From NCBI GenBank assembly GCA_002166865.1, contig NHTQ01000002.1, positions 186,001 to 250,000 of the forward strand: a stretch of DNA of 64,000 nt. The letters are read 5' to 3'. Positions within the stretch are counted from its first letter, which is position 1, and each line of letters begins with the position of its first letter. The DNA comes from Rhodobacteraceae bacterium WFHF2C18. Its GTDB lineage: Bacteria; Pseudomonadota; Alphaproteobacteria; Rhodobacterales; Rhodobacteraceae. This document shows, piece by piece, positions 8,961 through 16,870 of this stretch. Position numbers and translations under genes: made by a program. Under the pieces are notes generated by a model, which had not been told where the DNA came from, did not search any database, and saw nothing but the letters and a program-made list of their open reading frames with translations.

Positions 8961-9338
8961 ATGATGGACGCCCGCGAAAGCGTTTCCGATCTTCGGACGC
9001 TTCTGGAGGATGACGAGATGGAGATGAGCGTGGTCATCTCCGACCCGAGCCTGCCGGACAACCCGATGATCTACGTCAGCGAGAAGTTCGCCGAGCAGAC
9101 GGGATACGGGGTGGACGAGGTTCTGGGCCGGAACTGCCGGTTCCTGCAGGGGCCCGATACCAGCCCCCACACGATCGAGGCGATTCGCCAGGCGCTGCGG
9201 GCGCAGACCCGGCTGACCATCGACATCCTCAACTACCGGCGCGATGGCACCCCGTTTCTCAACCGCCTGCGCATCCGGCCGATCTTCGATGACCGGGGGG
9301 AGCTGATGTTCTACGCCGGGGCGCAGAACCCGGTCTGA
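8961..9338 (+). CDS. Short LOV-domain (PAS) blue-light photoreceptor
   Basis: This 125-residue protein is a single LOV domain with short flanking helices and no output domain. It carries the canonical flavin-adduct motif GRNCRFLQG with the photoactive cysteine at residue 59, followed by the Asn-Tyr-Arg-Arg-Asp-Gly-Thr-Pro-Phe segment that contacts FMN. Such short LOV proteins form a flavin-cysteinyl adduct in blue light and signal through dimer changes. ATG at 8961 was preferred over an in-frame GTG at 8946 because GAAAGGA lies six bases upstream. It stands alone after the ureohydrolase gene, with an SOS-type box just upstream. Confidence 0.93.
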   Translation: MMDARESVSDLRTLLEDDEMEMSVVISDPSLPDNPMIYVSEKFAEQTGYGVDEVLGRNCRFLQGPDTSPHTIEAIRQALRAQTRLTIDILNYRRDGTPFLNRLRIRPIFDDRGELMFYAGAQNPV

Positions 9339-9341
9339 CGG

Positions 9342-9737
9342 CTATCCGCCGGCCAGCCGCACCAGCACCCAGCCAGCCCCGGCGATATGCGCCAGCGTCA
9401 GCGCGACCGAGGCCCCGTGAAGCCACCGGAACGCCCGGGTGCGGCCGTTGTCAGTGGCAGTGTTGATGGCGGGCATCAGAACTTGCCGCGCAAGAAGGGT
9501 GGTCAGGGCGATGGCCGCCAGGGTGGCCGCCACCAGAGGATCCCCCATCGCCAGAAGCGCCGCGGACAGCGCCGAGGTGATCAGGACGAAAAGGTAGAAA
9601 TGCGGAAATGCCCGGCGGATCAGGGGCCCCGCCGTCTCGGCCGGCAGGGCCGAAAAGACGAAAGCGGCGAAGCCGAAGGCGTAGAGCGTCATGCCCCCGA
9701 ACAGCAGCGCGGTCAGCAAGAGTGCGGCGATGTGCAT
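9342..9737 (-). CDS. DUF4149-like small integral membrane protein
   Basis: This 131-residue protein has four predicted membrane helices (about residues 5-28, 47-63, 65-85 and 108-128) and looks like the DUF4149/TMEM205-type family. The first helix region starts at the initiator Met. No catalytic motif is visible and the function is unknown. It is convergent with the LOV gene, whose stop is 3 bp away. Confidence 0.72.
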   Translation of the reverse strand: MHIAALLLTALLFGGMTLYAFGFAAFVFSALPAETAGPLIRRAFPHFYLFVLITSALSAALLAMGDPLVAATLAAIALTTLLARQVLMPAINTATDNGRTRAFRWLHGASVALTLAHIAGAGWVLVRLAGG

Positions 9738-9806
9738 GGCCCGTTCCGTCCTGTAGCGCGTTGTCAGGGAACTTAGGGCCGGCAGGGCCGCCGGCCAGTG
9801 GCCGCG

Positions 9807-10151
9807 TCATTCCACCGCGCGGATCAGCTTGCGCTCCAGCACGCGCAGCACGGATTTCAAATCGTGCCCGCGTTTGAGCACCCGCCCGTCCATGCCGATC
9901 ACCGCGTACTGGCCTTGGCGGTTGCGCAGCTTGGGCCGCTTCTCGATCCGGTAGAGGGGCTGTTCCGCCGTGCGTCGAAAGACCGAAAAGATCGCCACGT
10001 CCCGAAGCGAGGAAATGCCGTAGTCGCGCCACTCCCCGGCGGCGACCATCCGCCCGTAGAGCGACAGGATGACGCTCAGCTCGCTTCGGTGAAAGGCCAC
10101 CTTCTCGTCGCCGGGCTGCGCGGGAAACGGGGTGGGGGATTGGAAATTCAT
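9807..10151 (-). CDS. DUF2794 domain-containing protein
   Basis: This 114-residue soluble protein is recognised as the DUF2794 family, found mostly in alphaproteobacteria. It has a basic, mixed alpha/beta sequence with a conserved Tyr-Gly-Arg-Met helix region near residue 32 and an Arg-Pro-Lys-Leu-Arg-Asn-Arg-Gln-Gly-Gln-Tyr segment. No function is known. The start at 10151 was chosen because the upstream extension of the frame is proline/arginine rich and runs into the end of imuB. It lies 82 bp downstream of imuB on the same strand. Confidence 0.85.
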   Translation of the reverse strand: MNFQSPTPFPAQPGDEKVAFHRSELSVILSLYGRMVAAGEWRDYGISSLRDVAIFSVFRRTAEQPLYRIEKRPKLRNRQGQYAVIGMDGRVLKRGHDLKSVLRVLERKLIRAVE

Positions 10152-10233
10152 GGTGCCAGACTTGCGCTCCGCGCCGCGCAAATCAAGAGATTTCGTCGCG
10201 CGCCGCCCCCGCCGGTCACATCCGTCGGTCGCA

Positions 10234-11877
10234 TCAGGCGAAACTGCCCTGGCAGAACCAGCCCGAACCGGTCGCCCCCCCGTGGGCATAGAACAGCCAC
10301 AGCCGCGCCCCCCGGCGGGTCGTCACCTGCCAGTAGTCGCGCACGCCCGAGCGCCAGTCGGGATCGTCCAGCCACCATTCCGGCGCGATGCGTTCGGGGC
10401 CGGCCGCCCGTGCGGTTTCGTGGTCGCGGCCCCGCCAGCGGAAGCGCGCGGGCGGGGCGGGGCGGTCGGGGGCGGTGACGATCTCGGGCCGCCACAGCAG
10501 CAGCGGCCGCTCGGCGGGCGGGGCGGGCCAGTCGCCGGCTGCCGGCTCGGACCAGGCGGCGGCCAGCACCTGCGCGGCCTTTTCGGGGATGTGGCTGTCG
10601 CCGGGATGGCGGCGGGTGATCGCCTCCAGCCCGATGCGCGCGCCGATCCGTCCCATCAGGTCGGCCAGGGCCGTCTCGCCGTCCTGCCGGGCCCGCGCCG
10701 CCTGCGTGGCCTCGGCATGGCCCGACACGGTGCGTGGGTACAGCGGCTCCACCCGCGTGGCGGCCAGGCGCAGCGCCTCGATCCCGAAGCCGGCGTCGAT
10801 CGTGTCCAGTTTCAGGTCCAGCAGGGGGCGGATGCGCGCGGGGCTGTCCGCCGGCCGGGCCAGGCCGGCCTCGACCGTCTGCACCGTCTCGTCGACGCGC
10901 AGTGCGTCCAGCCGGACCGCGCGCGCGCCCCTGCCCGCCGCGCGCAGGCCCGCGCAAAGCCGCGGCAGAAGCCGGTCCAGCCCGGCCAGGATGTCGGCGC
11001 GCAGGCCGATGGGGTCGGGCAGGGTCAGCCGCACGGCATGGCGCGGCGGCGGCGCGGCCGGCGAGACGGGTTCGGGCGCCGCGCCGAGCGCCTGGTCCAG
11101 CCGGCGCACCAGCTCCTGGCCGAAGCGCCGGGCCAGCGGCGCGCGCGGCTGCCCCGTCAGGTCGCCGATTCGCCGCAGCCCCAGGCGGGAGAGCTGCGCC
11201 ACCGTCTCGGCCTCCAGCCGCAGCGCGGCCACCGGCAGATCGGCCAGCGCCCCGTGACTCTGGCCCGGAGGGGCGATGGCGGGGGCGTCGTCCCTTGCCC
11301 CGGTCGGCATGGCGGGGCGCGGCCGGCGCTTGGCGGCCCGCGACCGGGTGGCGCGGGCCTCCTGGTCGATGGCGTCCCCGCTGTGGTGGGACGGCGCCGC
11401 GTGCCCGGCGTAGCGCGCCAGCGCCCAGGCCGCGCCCACCGTGTCGGCCAGCCCGCAGCGCGCGGTCAGCCCCAGATCGGCGGCCTCTTGGCCAAGCCGT
11501 TCCGCAAGGGTCTGTTCGCCGCCGAAAAGATGCGCGCAGCCGGTGATGTCCAGTGTCAGCCCGTCGGGCGGCGCCACGGCCACCCAAGGGGAGAAACGGC
11601 CCGCCCACCGGGCCAGCGCCTGCAGGAATGCCGCCTCGGCCGGGGCGTTCTGCGGTCGGGTGAGCAGGCCCGCGCAGATCGCGTGGGCATCCCGCAGCGG
11701 CTGCCCCGGATGCAGCCCCGCCGCCGCCGCCCGCTCCGAGACGGAGGCCAGCACCTGCATCTGCCCTGCTTCGGCCACCACGGCGAAGGGCGTCTCGGCC
11801 ATCCCGCCCATGCGGCGCAGCAGGCGCTCGGCGCCGAGGTGAGGATACCAGACGGACAGGATGCGGCGGGCGGGCAT
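10234..11877 (-). CDS. imuB: ImuB-type Y-family DNA polymerase homologue
   Basis: This 547-residue protein is related to Y-family polymerases but belongs to the ImuB group, which lacks the catalytic carboxylates and instead bridges ImuA, DnaE2 and the beta clamp in damage-induced mutagenesis. The N-terminus (Ala-Arg-Arg-Ile-Leu-Ser-Val-Trp-Tyr-Pro) and the C-terminal Leu-Trp-Leu-Phe-Tyr-Ala and Gly-Trp-Phe-x-x-Gly motifs are typical. A helix-hairpin-helix segment (Leu-Gly-Leu-Arg-Arg-Ile-Gly-Asp-Leu) lies near residue 235. Unusually, neither imuA nor dnaE2 is adjacent: upstream is adhC in the opposite direction and downstream is the DUF2794 gene. An SOS box lies 11 bp before the start. Confidence 0.9.
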   Translation of the reverse strand: MPARRILSVWYPHLGAERLLRRMGGMAETPFAVVAEAGQMQVLASVSERAAAAGLHPGQPLRDAHAICAGLLTRPQNAPAEAAFLQALARWAGRFSPWVAVAPPDGLTLDITGCAHLFGGEQTLAERLGQEAADLGLTARCGLADTVGAAWALARYAGHAAPSHHSGDAIDQEARATRSRAAKRRPRPAMPTGARDDAPAIAPPGQSHGALADLPVAALRLEAETVAQLSRLGLRRIGDLTGQPRAPLARRFGQELVRRLDQALGAAPEPVSPAAPPPRHAVRLTLPDPIGLRADILAGLDRLLPRLCAGLRAAGRGARAVRLDALRVDETVQTVEAGLARPADSPARIRPLLDLKLDTIDAGFGIEALRLAATRVEPLYPRTVSGHAEATQAARARQDGETALADLMGRIGARIGLEAITRRHPGDSHIPEKAAQVLAAAWSEPAAGDWPAPPAERPLLLWRPEIVTAPDRPAPPARFRWRGRDHETARAAGPERIAPEWWLDDPDWRSGVRDYWQVTTRRGARLWLFYAHGGATGSGWFCQGSFA

Positions 11878-11888
11878 GGCAGCAGGGT

Positions 11889-11905
11889 GTTCATGTTTCG
11901 TTCAT
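11889..11905 (-). promoter_or_regulatory. SOS (LexA) box upstream of imuB
   Basis: Read on the minus strand the site is ATGAACGAAACATGAAC. It contains GAAC-N7-GAAC (GTTC-N7-GTTC on the plus strand), the established LexA operator of alphaproteobacteria. It lies 11 bp before the imuB start, where bound LexA would block transcription or early elongation. imuB is a classic SOS gene, so this is the most secure regulatory call in the window. Confidence 0.85.
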
Positions 11906-11997
11906 GGCGGACCCTAGGGCGGCGCCGGCGGAGAGTCGAGTCCGCCCCGGGGTGCGCGTGATCCGTCGCCCTTGGGCGCGCAGGCGTCGCAGATTTG

Positions 11998-12035
11998 TTG
12001 AAACCGCCCCTGCTTTCGCTCACAGTCGGTTTCAA
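11998..12035 (+). promoter_or_regulatory. Inverted repeat in the adhC leader
   Basis: TTGAAACCG (11998-12006) and CGGTTTCAA (12027-12035) are perfect 9-bp arms separated by 20 nt, ending 20 bp before the adhC ATG. The GGGAGGA ribosome site follows at 12042-12048. The symmetry suggests a repressor operator or an mRNA stem near the start. No formaldehyde-responsive regulator gene is next to adhC, so its partner is unknown. Confidence 0.45.
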
Positions 12036-12055
12036 ACCCAACGGGAGGACAGACC

Positions 12056-13168
12056 ATGCGCACCAAAGCCGCCGTCGCGCTCGAGGCGGGCAAGCCGCTA
12101 GAAATCATGGAGGTGAACCTGGACGGCCCCAGGGAGGGCGAGGTCCTGGTCGAGGTCAAGGCCACGGGCCTGTGCCACACGGATGATTTCACCCTCTCCG
12201 GCGCCGATCCCGAGGGCCAGTTTCCCGCCATCCTGGGCCACGAGGGCGCCGGCGTGGTCGTCGAGGTCGGCCCCGGCGTCAAGTCGCTCAAGCCCGGCGA
12301 CCACGTGATCCCGCTCTACACGCCCGAATGCCGCGAGTGCGAGTACTGCCTCAACCCCAAGACCAATCTGTGCCAGGCGATCCGCTCGACCCAGGGCCAG
12401 GGCGTGATGCCCGACGGCACCTCGCGGTTCTCCTTCACCGACGGCACGCCGATCCTGCACTACATGGGCTGTTCGACGTTTGCCAACCATACCGTCCTGC
12501 CCGAGATCGCCCTGGCCAAGATCCGCAAGGATGCGCCCTTCGACAAGGTCTGCTACATCGGCTGCGGCGTAACCACCGGCATCGGCGCGGTGATCAACAC
12601 GGCACAGGTCGAGATCGGCGCCACCGCCATCGTCTTCGGCCTGGGCGGCATCGGGCTGAACGTCATCCAGGGGCTCCGGCTGGCCGGCGCCGACCGGATC
12701 GTGGGCGTGGACCTCAACCCCGACAAGGCCGAGATGGCGTGGAAATTCGGCATGACCGATTTCGTCAACCCCAACGAGGTCGATGGCCCGCTGGCCCCCT
12801 ACCTCGTGGAGCTGACCGGCGGCGGGGGCGATTACACCTTCGACGCCACTGGCAACGTCCAGGTCATGCGCGACGCGCTTGAAGCCGCGCACAAGGGCTG
12901 GGGCGAGAGCGTCATCATCGGCGTGGCCCCGGCGGGTGCCGAGATTTCCACCCGCCCCGTCCAGCTGGTCACTGGGCGCACCTGGAAGGGCACGGCCTTT
13001 GGCGGGGCCCGCGGCCGGACCGACGTGCCCCAGATCGTGGAGTGGTACATGGACGGCAAGATCGACATCGATCCCATGATCACCCACACGCTCAAGCTCG
13101 AGGAGATCAACAAGGGCTTCGACATGATGCACGCGGGGGAAAGCATCCGCAGCGTCGTGGTCTACTGA
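12056..13168 (+). CDS. adhC: S-(hydroxymethyl)glutathione dehydrogenase / class III alcohol dehydrogenase
   Basis: This 370-residue zinc-dependent enzyme oxidises S-hydroxymethylglutathione, formed from formaldehyde and glutathione, with NAD; class III enzymes also reduce S-nitrosoglutathione. Visible features are the catalytic-zinc region Gly-Leu-Cys-His-Thr-Asp and Gly-His-Glu-Gly-Ala-Gly (about residues 40-70), the structural-zinc Cys cluster Cys-Arg-Glu-Cys-Glu-Tyr-Cys near residue 96, and the Rossmann motif Gly-Leu-Gly-Gly-Ile-Gly near residue 198. ATG at 12056 has a GGGAGGA ribosome site. Formaldehyde may arise here from demethylation, for example by the flavoprotein at 27.6 kb, and glutathione from gshB; those links are inference. 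Confidence 0.96.
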   Translation: MRTKAAVALEAGKPLEIMEVNLDGPREGEVLVEVKATGLCHTDDFTLSGADPEGQFPAILGHEGAGVVVEVGPGVKSLKPGDHVIPLYTPECRECEYCLNPKTNLCQAIRSTQGQGVMPDGTSRFSFTDGTPILHYMGCSTFANHTVLPEIALAKIRKDAPFDKVCYIGCGVTTGIGAVINTAQVEIGATAIVFGLGGIGLNVIQGLRLAGADRIVGVDLNPDKAEMAWKFGMTDFVNPNEVDGPLAPYLVELTGGGGDYTFDATGNVQVMRDALEAAHKGWGESVIIGVAPAGAEISTRPVQLVTGRTWKGTAFGGARGRTDVPQIVEWYMDGKIDIDPMITHTLKLEEINKGFDMMHAGESIRSVVVY

Positions 13169-13196
13169 TACCTGCCGCGCCGTTCGGACGGCCACG

Positions 13197-13226
13197 CGCC
13201 CCGGCCCGCCGCCGGGGCGTTCCTTT
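13197..13226 (+). terminator. Intrinsic terminator of adhC
   Basis: A perfect 9-bp GC stem (CGCCCCGGC with GCCGGGGCG) and a 5-nt loop are followed by TTCCTTTT. It begins 28 bp after the adhC stop. Confidence 0.75.
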
Positions 13227-13343
13227 TCCCGCCGCGGCCCGTGCCCGCGTCCCAAGCGCGTCTGTCGTGGCGACACTCTCGACACGGAGGGGGCGAGGGG
13301 CTAATGAGTTTCGAACCGACTGCAACCACTGGATGGCCCGCGC

Positions 13344-13943
13344 GTGACGATCTTTCGGAAACTCGTTTCTCTCGTGCCCTTGCTCGCGCTCGTGGTGGCC
13401 TGTTCGGCCCCCGCGCCGGAACGGGATCCCGGCGAGGTCTCGCGCCTGGCCGCGAGCCTGCGGGCGCTGTCCCCCGCCGTGAGCCCCGAGGAAGCGGCCC
13501 GCGCGGCGGACATCGCCATCAACTATCCCATGCAGTTGCGCCGCGACTACGGGGTGACCGATCCGCCGATCATCCACAACATCAAGGTCAACGCCGGGAC
13601 GCGGCCCCGCGGCCTGTGCTGGCACTGGGCCGACGACATGGAAGCGCGCCTTGCGCAGGAAGATTTCCGAACGCTGGAACTGCACCGCGCCATTGCCAAT
13701 GCCGACAGCGCATTCATCCTCAGCCACAGTACCGTGATCATGAGCGCCCGCGGCGACGACATGGACGAGGGCATCATCCTTGATCCCTGGCGTTACGCCG
13801 GCACGCTCTACTGGTCCTCCGTGCCGGACGATACCGATTACGCCTGGGTTGCCCGGCACAAGGTCTTCGGCCTGGACCCGGACCAGCCCATCAAGATGCG
13901 GGGCCGCGCCGCGCGTGCCCCGGTGACGGCCGATCCCGCCTGA
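13344..13943 (+). CDS. Lipoprotein of unknown family with conserved Cys-His-Asp (copy 1)
   Basis: This 199-residue product starts at a GTG codon and has a lipoprotein signal peptide ending in Leu-Val-Val-Ala-Cys, with Cys20 as the acylation site, so it should be anchored in the envelope. The mature part holds three well-spaced conserved segments: Arg-Gly-Leu-Cys-Trp-His-Trp (Cys92), Ser-His-Ser-Thr-Val (His128) and Leu-Asp-Pro-Trp (Asp147). This order and spacing resemble the Cys-His-Asp triad of transglutaminase-like or papain-like enzymes. A paralogue lies at 30688-31281 with all three residues kept. No named family was recognised and enzymatic activity is inference. Confidence 0.75.
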   Translation: MTIFRKLVSLVPLLALVVACSAPAPERDPGEVSRLAASLRALSPAVSPEEAARAADIAINYPMQLRRDYGVTDPPIIHNIKVNAGTRPRGLCWHWADDMEARLAQEDFRTLELHRAIANADSAFILSHSTVIMSARGDDMDEGIILDPWRYAGTLYWSSVPDDTDYAWVARHKVFGLDPDQPIKMRGRAARAPVTADPA

Positions 13944-14043
13944 TGGAGCGGGCGGGCGCACAGTGCCCTGTGCGCTGGCCCACCTTGCAACCGTCTGGCC
14001 AGCGGTTACGTCTGGACGAACTGCGGATCGAAGGGAGCTTTCC

Positions 14044-14913
14044 ATGAGCGACGACAGCTACACCCCGCCCGAGGTCTGGACCTGGGAGGACGCCAACGGC
14101 GGCAAGTTCTCCGCCACCAACCGTCCCGTGGCCGGGCCCACCCATGACAAGGACCTGCCCGTCGGGGAACATCCCTACCAGCTCTACTCGCTGGCCACGC
14201 CCAACGGGGTGAAGGTCACCGTCATGTTCGAGGAACTGCTGGCGGCCGGCCATGACGCGGACTACGACGCCTGGCTCATCCGCATCGGCGAGGGGGACCA
14301 GTTCTCCAGCGGCTTTACCGAGATCAACCCGAACTCGAAGATCCCCGCCCTCGTGGACCATACCGGCGACGCCCCGCTGCGGGTCTTCGAATCGGGATCG
14401 ATCCTGCTCCACCTGGCCGAAACCTTCGGCGCCTTCCTGCCCAAGGACACGCCCGGCCGGGTCGAGACGCTGAACTGGCTTTTCTGGCAGATGGGCTCGG
14501 CGCCCTACCTGGGCGGGGGGTTCGGCCATTTCTACGCCTACGCGCCGGAAAAATGGCGCTACCCGATCGACCGCTACACCATGGAGGTCAAGCGCCAGCT
14601 CGACGTGCTGGATCGCGAACTGGCCGGCCGGCCCTTCATCGCCGGGCAGGACTACACCATCGCCGACATGGCGATCTGGCCCTGGTACGGCCAGCTCGTG
14701 CTGGGGCGGCTCTACGACGCGGCCAGGTTCCTCGATGCCGAAAGCTACCGCAACGTCCTCGCCTGGGCCGAAAGGATCGACGCACGCCCGGCGGTGCAGC
14801 GCGGGCGCATGGTCAATCGCACCTTCGGCGACGCGGCGATGCAGCTGCACGAACGCCATTCGGCCACGGATTTCCAGACGCGGACCCAGGACAAGATCGC
14901 CGCCCAGCCGTGA
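14044..14913 (+). CDS. yghU: YghU-type glutathione S-transferase
   Basis: This 289-residue soluble protein has the long N-terminal extension typical of YghU/YfcG-type transferases, a thioredoxin-like domain (about residues 40-125, with Thr-Pro-Asn-Gly-Val-Lys-Val in place of a Ser/Cys active site and Glu-Ser-Gly-Ser-Ile for the glutathione carboxylate), and an all-helical C-terminal domain with Asp-Tyr-Thr-Ile-Ala-Asp-Met. The E. coli family members have disulfide-bond reductase activity with glutathione. A GGGAGC ribosome site precedes the ATG at 14044. Confidence 0.92.
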   Translation: MSDDSYTPPEVWTWEDANGGKFSATNRPVAGPTHDKDLPVGEHPYQLYSLATPNGVKVTVMFEELLAAGHDADYDAWLIRIGEGDQFSSGFTEINPNSKIPALVDHTGDAPLRVFESGSILLHLAETFGAFLPKDTPGRVETLNWLFWQMGSAPYLGGGFGHFYAYAPEKWRYPIDRYTMEVKRQLDVLDRELAGRPFIAGQDYTIADMAIWPWYGQLVLGRLYDAARFLDAESYRNVLAWAERIDARPAVQRGRMVNRTFGDAAMQLHERHSATDFQTRTQDKIAAQP

Positions 14914-14983
14914 GCCCGCCACGGCAAGAAGCGGCTTTCGTCCCGGCGCCGCATCGGGCATGAAGGGCCAAAAGGAACGCCCC

Positions 14984-15682
14984 ATGCCCGACCGCACCCC
15001 GCTTCTTGCCGTGCTCATAGATGCGGACAACACCTCGCCCAAGTGGGCCAAGCCCGTCTTCGACGAGATCGCCGCCATGGGCGAGGCCAGCGTGCGCCGC
15101 GTCTACGGCGATTTCTCCTCCCAGCAGATGTCGGGCTGGAACCGCGTGCAGGCCGAGTTCGGGCTCGTGCCGCATCACCAGCCAGCCAATACCGTGGGCA
15201 AGAACGCCAGCGACATCGCACTGGTGATCGACGCGATGGATCTGATGCACTCGGGCCGCTTCGACGGCTTCGTCCTCGTCAGTTCCGACAGCGATTTCAC
15301 CCGCTTGGCCAGCCGTCTGCGCGAACAGGGGCTGGAGGTCTACGGCATCGGTGCGCGCAAGACGCCCGAGGCCTTCCGCAAGGCCTGCAAGCGTTTCATC
15401 TTCCTGGAGAACCTGGGCGACGAAGAGGCCGCCGAGCCCAGCCGCAAGGGCGGCAAGGACCTCAACGAGGCGCGCGACCTGCTGTTCAAGGCCATGGACA
15501 GCATCGACCAGGAAAGCGAGTGGTACGCGCTCGGCCGCCTGGGCCAGCAGATCACCGCCGCCCATCCCGATTTCGACACCCGCAGCTACGGCCACAAGAA
15601 GCTCAGCGACCTGGTGCGCGCCATCAAGGTGCTGGAAACCCGGCGCGAGGGCGACCAGATGATGGTCCGTCGGGTGGACTGA
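14984..15682 (+). CDS. NYN domain protein with C-terminal OST-HTH/LOTUS domain
   Basis: This 232-residue protein combines an N-terminal PIN-like NYN domain with acidic residues at Leu-Ile-Asp-Ala-Asp-Asn, Ser-Asp-Ile-Ala-Leu and Ser-Ser-Asp-Ser-Asp-Phe, which would bind metal for RNA cleavage, and a C-terminal OST-HTH domain (about residues 155-230) that is expected to bind RNA. The family (formerly DUF88/LabA-like) is widespread and poorly characterised. ATG at 14984 is preferred over ATG 14960 because AAAGGAA lies between them. It is convergent with dapA, with hairpins in the space between. Confidence 0.9.
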   Translation: MPDRTPLLAVLIDADNTSPKWAKPVFDEIAAMGEASVRRVYGDFSSQQMSGWNRVQAEFGLVPHHQPANTVGKNASDIALVIDAMDLMHSGRFDGFVLVSSDSDFTRLASRLREQGLEVYGIGARKTPEAFRKACKRFIFLENLGDEEAAEPSRKGGKDLNEARDLLFKAMDSIDQESEWYALGRLGQQITAAHPDFDTRSYGHKKLSDLVRAIKVLETRREGDQMMVRRVD

Positions 15683-15781
15683 CGGCGCCCCGTGGCCGCC
15701 AATCCCCCGTCTCGCGCAGGAACCGCACCGCCCGCTCCCGCGGGCCGGGCTTCTTCTTGGGGGCAAATACTCCGGGGTGAA

Positions 15782-15821
15782 TTGCCCCGGCTCCTTGCCG
15801 GGGCAAGAGGGGCAGCGCCCC
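15782..15821. terminator. Tandem hairpins between convergent genes
   Basis: TTGCCCCGGC and GCCGGGGCAA form a perfect 10-bp stem with a 5-nt loop at 15782-15806. A GGGGC/GCCCC hairpin follows at 15809-15821. They sit between the stops of the NYN gene and dapA and could end transcription in both directions, although no strong T-run follows. The upstream GGGGGCAAATACTCCGGGG motif resembles a repeated intergenic element I associate with Rhodobacteraceae genomes. Confidence 0.5.
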
Positions 15822-15849
15822 TCGGCCGCGCCGCCCGGGGGCGGGCGGA

Positions 15850-16725
15850 TCAGTTCATCAGCCCCGCGTGGCGCAGGCCCTCGTCGACCAGGTGCTTTGT
15901 CGGGTCGCTCAGCCCCGTGAGAGGAGAGCGCACCTCCTCGCTGCACAGGCCCAGGCGGGACATGGCGTATTTCGCCCCGACGAGACCGGGCTCGGTGAAA
16001 ATCGCGGTATGCAGCGGCATCAGCCTGTCGTGCAATTCCAGCGCGCGGGCGTAGTCCCCTTCCAGCGTGGCCTCCTGCACCTGCGCGACCAGGGCGGGTG
16101 CCACGTTCGCGGTGACCGAGATCACCCCCTGGCCGCCCTGCGCGTTGAAGCCCGGCGCGGTGGGATCCTCGCCCGAGATCTGGACGAAGTCCTTGCCGCA
16201 GGTCATCCGCTGCAGGCTGACGCGCGCCAGATCGCCGGTGGCATCCTTCACCCCGACGATCCGCGGCAGCCTGGCCAGTTCGCCCATGGTGTCAGGCGTC
16301 ATGTCCACGACCGACCGGCCAGGGATGTTGTAGATGATGATCGGCAGGTCGCAGCAATCGTGCAGCGCGGTGAAATGGGCGATCAGCCCGCGTTGGGTAG
16401 GCTTGTTGTAATACGGCGTCACGACAAGCGCCGCGTCGGCGCCCACGCGGGCGGCATGCTGCATGAAGCGGATCGACTCCAGCGTGTTGTTGGATCCTGC
16501 CCCCGCGATCACCGGGATGCGCCCGTCCACGGCGCGCACCACTTCCTCGACCACCGTCTCGTGCTCGGTGTGCGACAGGGTCGGGCTTTCGCCGGTTGTG
16601 CCGACGGGAACGAGCCCGTGACTGCCCTCGCCGATATGCCATTCCACGAGTTTCCTGAGCGTCTCCAGGTCCAGTTCGCCGTTCCTGAACGGCGTGACCA
16701 GGGCCGGAAATGATCCTGTGAACAT
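15850..16725 (-). CDS. dapA: 4-hydroxy-tetrahydrodipicolinate synthase
   Basis: This 291-residue TIM-barrel enzyme condenses pyruvate with aspartate semialdehyde, the first committed step to lysine and diaminopimelate. The Schiff-base lysine is Lys160 in Val-Gly-Val-Lys-Asp-Ala-Thr-Gly-Asp, the proton-relay tyrosine is Tyr132 in Ile-Tyr-Asn-Ile-Pro-Gly, and the substrate motif Gly-Thr-Thr-Gly-Glu-Ser is at residues 42-47. It is transcribed divergently from the lytic transglycosylase gene. Confidence 0.97.
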   Translation of the reverse strand: MFTGSFPALVTPFRNGELDLETLRKLVEWHIGEGSHGLVPVGTTGESPTLSHTEHETVVEEVVRAVDGRIPVIAGAGSNNTLESIRFMQHAARVGADAALVVTPYYNKPTQRGLIAHFTALHDCCDLPIIIYNIPGRSVVDMTPDTMGELARLPRIVGVKDATGDLARVSLQRMTCGKDFVQISGEDPTAPGFNAQGGQGVISVTANVAPALVAQVQEATLEGDYARALELHDRLMPLHTAIFTEPGLVGAKYAMSRLGLCSEEVRSPLTGLSDPTKHLVDEGLRHAGLMN

Positions 16726-16870
16726 GACACGCTCCTCTCTTCTCGCGGCGGGCCTACGCCGGGACTGCGCGCGAGCCTAGCGGGAAGCCGCCACCCTGCC
16801 AAGCTGGGGCATGGACGCTCCCGCGCCGCGCGCGTAGGCTGGCGCCGTCTATCCTTTGCCGCGGCGGAAA

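Noticed and set aside
11959..11990. TGATCC upstream of adhC as an RpoE promoter.
   Set aside because: No TA-containing -10 element is present at 18 or 19 bp spacing.
13290..13340. Sequence resembling a tRNA T-arm (GGTTCGAAAC on the minus strand).
   Set aside because: No acceptor, D or anticodon stems can be formed around it; no tRNA cloverleaf was found.
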